Of a stretch of DNA of 64,000 nt, positions 58,712 through 64,000 are shown one piece after another (within the stretch, counting starts at the first letter, position 1; each line of letters opens with the position of its first letter). A program made the position numbers and the translations under genes. The notes beneath the pieces were generated by a model. That model was given only the letters and a program-made list of their open reading frames with translations, was not told the DNA's origin and searched no databases. Source of the DNA: Sphingobacteriales bacterium (GTDB taxonomy: Bacteria > Bacteroidota > Bacteroidia > Chitinophagales > Chitinophagaceae); the NCBI GenBank assembly GCA_003963365.1, contig RXJG01000002.1, positions 513,722 through 577,721 of the forward strand, read 5' to 3'.

Positions 58712-59545
58712 ATGACAGAACAAGTAAAACCAGTTCAACCATACACTACACTCAGCAATGGTATTACCATGCCGTTGCTGGGTTTGGGGGTGTATGATAT
58801 GTATAATGCAGAAGCTGAACAGGCGGTAAGTGATGCACTGGAGATTGGCTACCGTTTAGTTGATACGGCTTCATTGTACCGTAATGAAAAAGAAGTAGGC
58901 AATGCCATAAGGCAAAGCGGTATTAACCGTAATGAAATTTTCGTTACTACCAAAGTTGGTAATGGTGATCATGGTTTTGATAATACACTCAGGGCTTTTG
59001 ATGTAAGCATGAAAAAACTGAACATTGATTACATTGATTTGTATTTAGTTCACTGGCCCATTAAAGGAAAAAGGAAAGAAACATGGCTGGCGTTAGAAAA
59101 ATTGTATAAAGAGAAAAGAGTAAGAGCAGCAGGGGTGGCCAATTATTTAATCCCATTTCTGAATGAGTTAGAAAGTTATGCTGCTATTCAACCTGTTCTT
59201 GACCAGGTAGAGTTATCACCCTGGTGTTTCAATAAAGAACTTTTTGACTATTGCCGGAAAAGAAAAATACAGTTACAATCCTATTCGCCTATTACAAGAG
59301 GAAAAAAACTGAATGACCCACGAATAATTCAGCTTGCCAAAAAATATAACCGGACAGCCGCTCAAATTGTGTTGCGCTGGAATATTGAACAGGGTATATC
59401 CACCATTCCTAAATCATCCAGCAAAATAAGATTACAGGAAAATTTTGATGTCATCAACTTTTCTATAGCAGCGGAAGATGTAGCCTTTATGAATACATTT
59501 AATGAGAACTTTCGTATTTGTGACGATCCTATGCTATTCTTATAA
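58712..59545 (+). CDS. aldo/keto reductase
   Basis: MPLLGLGVYDMYNAEAEQAVSDALEIGYRLVDTASLYRNEKEVGNAIRQSG; YIDLYLVHWPI. Confidence 0.95.
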   Translation: MTEQVKPVQPYTTLSNGITMPLLGLGVYDMYNAEAEQAVSDALEIGYRLVDTASLYRNEKEVGNAIRQSGINRNEIFVTTKVGNGDHGFDNTLRAFDVSMKKLNIDYIDLYLVHWPIKGKRKETWLALEKLYKEKRVRAAGVANYLIPFLNELESYAAIQPVLDQVELSPWCFNKELFDYCRKRKIQLQSYSPITRGKKLNDPRIIQLAKKYNRTAAQIVLRWNIEQGISTIPKSSSKIRLQENFDVINFSIAAEDVAFMNTFNENFRICDDPMLFL

Positions 59546-59551
59546 AAAAGA

Positions 59552-59582
59552 AACATGCCCACAATTGATGAGCATGTTTTTT
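59552..59582. terminator. Rho-independent terminator-like hairpin
   Basis: AACATGC...GCATGTTTTTT. Confidence 0.75.
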
Positions 59583-59605
59583 GTAAACTACCTCTGGATT
59601 GAACA

Positions 59606-59968
59606 CTATCTTTTATAATAATTAGCTTCTGTATCTCTTAGTTCCTTATTCCGCTCCGATTTAAGATTTCTGATTATCTCTTTTCGCTCAGCACGGGACA
59701 AAGACTTGTCATGTCGTGCAGAACGGATTTTATCCTGGTAATCGTTTCTTATATCTTCCAGTTTCATATCCAGTTTGGAAGGCCGGTTATAATATTGGCT
59801 GGAAGGCTGATACCAATAAGAAGGATAATAACCGTAGCCATAATACGGAGCCCAGCCCGAAACTATATACGTCCGGGGATGATAATAATAACGACCCCTG
59901 GATCCTTTTTGTGCAGATACATTCAAAACCAATAAGCCCAGTAAGGCTATCAATGCTATCTTTTTCAT
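59606..59968 (-). CDS. secreted Tyr/Gly-rich hypothetical protein
   Basis: MKKIALIALLGLLVLNVSAQKG signal; APYYGYGYYPSYWYQPSSQYYNRP. Confidence 0.65.
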   Translation of the reverse strand: MKKIALIALLGLLVLNVSAQKGSRGRYYYHPRTYIVSGWAPYYGYGYYPSYWYQPSSQYYNRPSKLDMKLEDIRNDYQDKIRSARHDKSLSRAERKEIIRNLKSERNKELRDTEANYYKR

Positions 59969-60190
59969 ATCTACAAGATTTAGATTTTACCAATTGATTC
60001 AAACAACTAATAGACGCAAAAACTATCTGTCCTATTACTCCATTTTGAGTGTATAACAAGAAAATAACGAATGTTAAAAGCTTTAGGGCAGCGTTAATCT
60101 TTTGTTAGTCATCTGCCCTGTGTATTTGTAAGTATACACGATGGCTATATTTACATGGTATATGGTTTCATCTAAAATTCTTTAGAAAGT

Positions 60191-60631
60191 ATGATCAGGT
60201 TACTCCTCTTGTTCCTAATGGCCATTAACATTTCTGGTAATGGCTGGCTTGTTAATATAGATGATGCAAAAGCTCAGGCAAAAAAAGAGCACAAGTACAT
60301 TCTTCTCAATTTCTCCGGTTCAGATTGGTGTGGTCCATGTGTCCGCATGCACAAAGAGATCTTCGATTCGGAAGTATTTAAAGTGTTTGCCAATGATAAA
60401 CTGGTATTGGTAAACGCAGATTTTCCCCGCTTAAAAAAGAATCAGCTTCCTAAAGAGCAGCAAAAGCTTAATGATGCCATGGCTGACAAATACAATGCTG
60501 ATGGCAAATTCCCTTACACCGCTTTGTTAAATGAAGATGGAAAGGTTATTAAAGATTGGGATGGTTATCCTAAAGAGGGTATGAATGAATTTTTGAATGA
60601 ATTAAAGCAGGCCGTGGATGGTAGCTATTGA
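60191..60631 (+). CDS. thioredoxin family protein (exported)
   Basis: ILLNFSGSDWCGPCVRMHKEIFDSEVF. Confidence 0.9.
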   Translation: MIRLLLLFLMAINISGNGWLVNIDDAKAQAKKEHKYILLNFSGSDWCGPCVRMHKEIFDSEVFKVFANDKLVLVNADFPRLKKNQLPKEQQKLNDAMADKYNADGKFPYTALLNEDGKVIKDWDGYPKEGMNEFLNELKQAVDGSY

Positions 60632-61568
60632 AAAGCATGCAAAAAATATGATACACAAGCAGGCGATGCGCCTGATGGGAAATCATTTTGAAATTACGGT
60701 GGTGGATGAAGATGAATCAGGGGCTAATTATTTAATTGGCCTGGCAGTAAAAGAAATTCAACGGATTGAAAAGTTGCTTACCACTTATAGTGATACCAGT
60801 GAAACAAGTTTGATCAACGCAGCAGCAGGCATTCACCCGGTAAAAGTGAGTGAAGAAACCTTTCGCTTAATTCAACGTTCTATCCGCATTTCAGATATTA
60901 CACAGGGAGCTTTTGATATTACTTATGGTTCGGTTGATAAAAGTCTCTGGAATTTTGATACTAACATGACGAGCCTGCCTGATGCCAGAACTGCCAGGCG
61001 AATGGTAAGACTGATCAATTACCATAACATCATCTTAAACGAAGAAGAGAAAACTGTTTTTCTTAAAGAGAAAGGAATGCGGATTGGTTTTGGTGGAATA
61101 GGAAAAGGATATGCTGCAGAAAGAGCCAGGCAAATTTTACTACAGCAAGGAGTGAAGAGTGGTATTGTTAATGCATCGGGTGATTTAACTGTTTGGGGTT
61201 ATCAACCGGATGGTAAGCCATGGACGATTGGCATTGTAAATCCAAATTTGAAGCATGAAGTTTTTTCTTATATCAATGTGACTAACATGGCTGTTGCTAC
61301 CTCTGGTAATTATGAAAAATTTGTAATGATCAAAGGTGAAAAATATTCTCACACTATTGATCCACGAACAGGTCTGCCGGTGAAAGGAATTAAAAGTGTA
61401 ACCATTATTACACCCAACGCTGAAATAGCGGATGCGATGGCAACGCCGGTTACCATTATGGGCATTGAAGCCGGGTTAGATATGATCAACCAGATCAATA
61501 ATATTGAAGCGATAGTAATTGATGACAATGATATTATCTACACGACCAAAAATTTACATTTTACTTAA
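60618..61568 (+). CDS. FAD:protein FMN transferase (ApbE family)
   Basis: LLTTYSDTSETSLINAAAG, IGFGGIGKGYAAERARQILLQQGVKSGIVNASGDLTVWG, YSHTIDPRTGLPVKGI. Confidence 0.93.
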   Translation: MVAIEKHAKNMIHKQAMRLMGNHFEITVVDEDESGANYLIGLAVKEIQRIEKLLTTYSDTSETSLINAAAGIHPVKVSEETFRLIQRSIRISDITQGAFDITYGSVDKSLWNFDTNMTSLPDARTARRMVRLINYHNIILNEEEKTVFLKEKGMRIGFGGIGKGYAAERARQILLQQGVKSGIVNASGDLTVWGYQPDGKPWTIGIVNPNLKHEVFSYINVTNMAVATSGNYEKFVMIKGEKYSHTIDPRTGLPVKGIKSVTIITPNAEIADAMATPVTIMGIEAGLDMINQINNIEAIVIDDNDIIYTTKNLHFT

Positions 61569-61578
61569 AACCACCAGT

Positions 61579-61803
61579 ATGATAAAACAGTTTTTTTCAT
61601 CCGCATTTTTATTAATGGCAGGAATATTTTCTTTTTCTTCCTGTGCTACTGTTAAAGAGTATCAAAAAAGTAAATTGAATGATGCAGATATGGCTTTGCA
61701 CAGCCGTAAATGCCAGAAAACAGAAATGAATTTTCATGGTTACCGTGAAGGTTCTGCCGGTGCCAATGGAGGTAAAACCGGGGGAGGCTGTGGCTGTAAT
61801 TAA
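61579..61803 (+). CDS. DUF4266 domain-containing small lipoprotein
   Basis: FSFSSCATVKEYQKSKLNDADMAL...REGSAGANGGKTGGGCGCN. Confidence 0.85.
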   Translation: MIKQFFSSAFLLMAGIFSFSSCATVKEYQKSKLNDADMALHSRKCQKTEMNFHGYREGSAGANGGKTGGGCGCN

Positions 61804-61833
61804 TATTTAATCAATTTATTTTTCTGAATTAAC

Positions 61834-63087
61834 ATGCGTAAAATTTGCTTAACCGTTATTGGATTATACATCAGTTTTCTCTCCGCCTTCTCACAGAAAA
61901 ACAGGCCCGATACAGTTTACACACCTAAGCCTTTAAAAGTAGATGAGGTGAATTTAATTTCCAGTTATTATACACAGGAAGGTAATCACTCTGCAGTAAC
62001 AGGTGGAATTGGTAATGAACATGTGATTGATCTCTCGACCGGGTTAGAAGTAAAGTTTGTTGGGTGGGATACACAACACAATAAACATACATTGAGTGCT
62101 GAATTGGGTTTTGATCATCATACTGCTGCTTCATCTGCTTATGTATCAAAGACCGGTGCTTCCAAAACAGGCGGTACCCGAATCTATCCATCTCTCAACT
62201 GGTCAGTAGAAAATTTAAAGGGAAATAGTTTTGGTATAGGAGTGTATTATTCTCATGAATATAATTACCAGTCTGTTGGACTGGAAGTAAATGGTTCAAA
62301 GAAATTAAGTTCCAATACTGAGATCAATGGAAAAGTTTCAGGATTTTTTGACAGGGTAAAAATGATCTATCCATCTGAATTAATTCCGGGAACAAATAAT
62401 AACACTACTGGCGGGGGCTATTCAACGTACACTACCGCCAGCGGAAGAACTGTTACCGTAAGAGATGGACAGGAGTATAGTGACGATATCCCATCCAGTG
62501 CCCGTAATACTTTTACTGCTTCTGCTTCATTGGCGCAGATAGTGAATAAAAGAATGCAGTTTAGTGTGATGACAGACCTGGTAGAACAAACAGGTTATTT
62601 GGGTTTGCCATTTCATCGTGTTTATTTTACAGATGGAACAGCGCATGTAGAAAATTTGCCCGATAACAGAACTAAACTTCCTCTTGGATTTCGTTTGAAT
62701 TATTTTATGGGTGACCATTTTGTATTCAGAGCTTATTACCGTTACTATATGGACAGTTGGGGAATAAGATCGCATACTGCAGATATTGAAATCCCGGTGA
62801 AATTTAATTCGTTCTTCTCGGTATCGCCTTTCTATCGTTATTATACACAAACAGCAGCAAAGTATTTTGGAGCTTATGCTACACATACATCAGCTGATAC
62901 TTATTATACCAGTAATTTTTCTTATTCTAAATTAAACAGCCAATTTTATGGAGTGGGAATACATCTTGCTCCACCAAAGGGAATTTTAAATCAGCATTTG
63001 AATACACTGGAAGTAAGGTATGGACATTATACACAATCAACAGATTTGTATTCTAATGTTATTTCATTTGCCTTTACATTCAAGTAA
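61834..63087 (+). CDS. DUF3570 domain-containing protein (predicted outer-membrane beta-barrel)
   Basis: LKVDEVNLISSYYTQEGNHSAVTGGIGNEHVIDLSTGLEVKFV; adjacency to DUF4266. Confidence 0.85.
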   Translation: MRKICLTVIGLYISFLSAFSQKNRPDTVYTPKPLKVDEVNLISSYYTQEGNHSAVTGGIGNEHVIDLSTGLEVKFVGWDTQHNKHTLSAELGFDHHTAASSAYVSKTGASKTGGTRIYPSLNWSVENLKGNSFGIGVYYSHEYNYQSVGLEVNGSKKLSSNTEINGKVSGFFDRVKMIYPSELIPGTNNNTTGGGYSTYTTASGRTVTVRDGQEYSDDIPSSARNTFTASASLAQIVNKRMQFSVMTDLVEQTGYLGLPFHRVYFTDGTAHVENLPDNRTKLPLGFRLNYFMGDHFVFRAYYRYYMDSWGIRSHTADIEIPVKFNSFFSVSPFYRYYTQTAAKYFGAYATHTSADTYYTSNFSYSKLNSQFYGVGIHLAPPKGILNQHLNTLEVRYGHYTQSTDLYSNVISFAFTFK

Positions 63088-63122
63088 AAATTAGTGGTGG
63101 TTTTTAACAGCACGGGTATTGT

Positions 63123-63680
63123 TTACTTTTTAAACAATATCTGTGCTTGTACTATTGCTGCAATGCCCTGAATAGTTCCCATAGTGATGAAAAGAATATT
63201 GAACGAACCGTAATGCGCAATTAATCCACCCACCAAAATAGCGGCGCCGGTTACTATTTGTGATTGACCGCTTGATAATCCCCATGCATAAGCATCATGT
63301 TCATCAGCAACATTCTTTGCATACAACGCATCCCATGCAGGTGTACCGACTGCTTCTGCCATTCCTAACCCGGCTTGTACAAGAAACAGTTGCCAGGAAT
63401 TTGACACAAATAAATAAAAAAAAGTGAACAAGGCATTTAATGCATAGCCGGCAACCATTACTTTATCTTTGTATGGTTTACCATTGATGAGTTTGCCTAC
63501 AATAATATAACAGATACCGGTAATGGCAAGATAAGTAGCCCATGCCCAGGTAATATCTAAAATATCTCCGCCAACTTTTTCTGCAAATACAGCAAACAAA
63601 GGTCCGAGCATACCTTCGCCAAAGTACCATATATTGGCACCCATCAATAATATTTTGCTAGTTCGGGATAGTCGTGTCAT
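63123..63680 (-). CDS. half-size MFS transporter-like protein
   Basis: 185 aa, about 6 TM; MTRLSRTSKILLMGANIWYFGEGMLGPLFAVFAEKVGGDILD. Confidence 0.75.
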   Translation of the reverse strand: MTRLSRTSKILLMGANIWYFGEGMLGPLFAVFAEKVGGDILDITWAWATYLAITGICYIIVGKLINGKPYKDKVMVAGYALNALFTFFYLFVSNSWQLFLVQAGLGMAEAVGTPAWDALYAKNVADEHDAYAWGLSSGQSQIVTGAAILVGGLIAHYGSFNILFITMGTIQGIAAIVQAQILFKK

Positions 63681-63724
63681 GTTTGTCGTCGGTAAAATAA
63701 AATTACATCAAAATAAAGAACGAA

Positions 63725-64000
63725 TTAATAAATCTGTTCATCAAAAACTGGTGGAGGTGTAATGTTTTTGGTGGTGATGAAACGATTTTTCCACGCAACC
63801 GTTGCAGAAGCCAATGCCATTATGATGAGTAATGCAAATGCTTTGGATAAGCCCATTACTTCGGATAATACACCAATGATGGATGGACCGGCTAAAAAAC
63901 CAATCAAACCACCGGTAGTTACCATCGCAAAGCCTTCTACTTTGCTCAGTCCGGGAATATTGCCCGATGTTCTGAATAATACAGGAACAATACAGGAACA
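63725..64000 (-). CDS. MFS transporter, C-terminal part (truncated by window edge)
   Basis: SKVEGFAMVTTGGLIGFLAGPSIIGVLSEVMGLSKAFALLIIMALAS; frame open to the window end. Confidence 0.8.
   Translation of the reverse strand, partial: CSCIVPVLFRTSGNIPGLSKVEGFAMVTTGGLIGFLAGPSIIGVLSEVMGLSKAFALLIIMALASATVAWKNRFITTKNITPPPVFDEQIY

Overview
Chromosomal window from a Bacteroidota genome, probably Chitinophagaceae-like judging by protein flavour, AT-rich intergenic repeats and the RF2 frameshift. I see no rRNA, tRNA, CRISPR array or transposase. Most of the window is housekeeping or ordinary accessory genes: RidA, alpha-glucan phosphorylase, FolK, dNK, MFS, pirins, gluconokinase, prfB, pruA, pyrR-pyrB, hutH/hutU, a TonB receptor, AraC regulators, Hsp20s, and an ApbE/DUF4266/DUF3570 cluster. 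The standout is a tightly packed seven-gene minus-strand operon (about 26.6-34.06 kb): GNAT, ADO-like di-iron protein, acyl-ACP reductase (AAR)-like, BtaA/DUF3419-like aminocarboxypropyltransferase, cytochrome P450, extended SDR and double-VOC protein, convergent with a MmgE/PrpD gene. By motif recognition this is a cyanobacterial-type fatty-acyl-to-aldehyde/alkane module combined with lipid-modifying enzymes. The block is bracketed by the 3' end of hutU and a divergent 93-bp second copy of that same hutU 3' end (34150-34242), which looks like an island-insertion scar. Other notable items: a 45-nt intergenic-type heptamer repeat inserted in frame in hutU, a collapsed gnd remnant, a frameshifted four-helix-bundle gene, a 253-bp direct duplication carrying copies of the end of the neighbouring GMC oxidoreductase gene, and an orphan PAAR cassette. 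All family calls are from reading the translations by eye; no database search was run.
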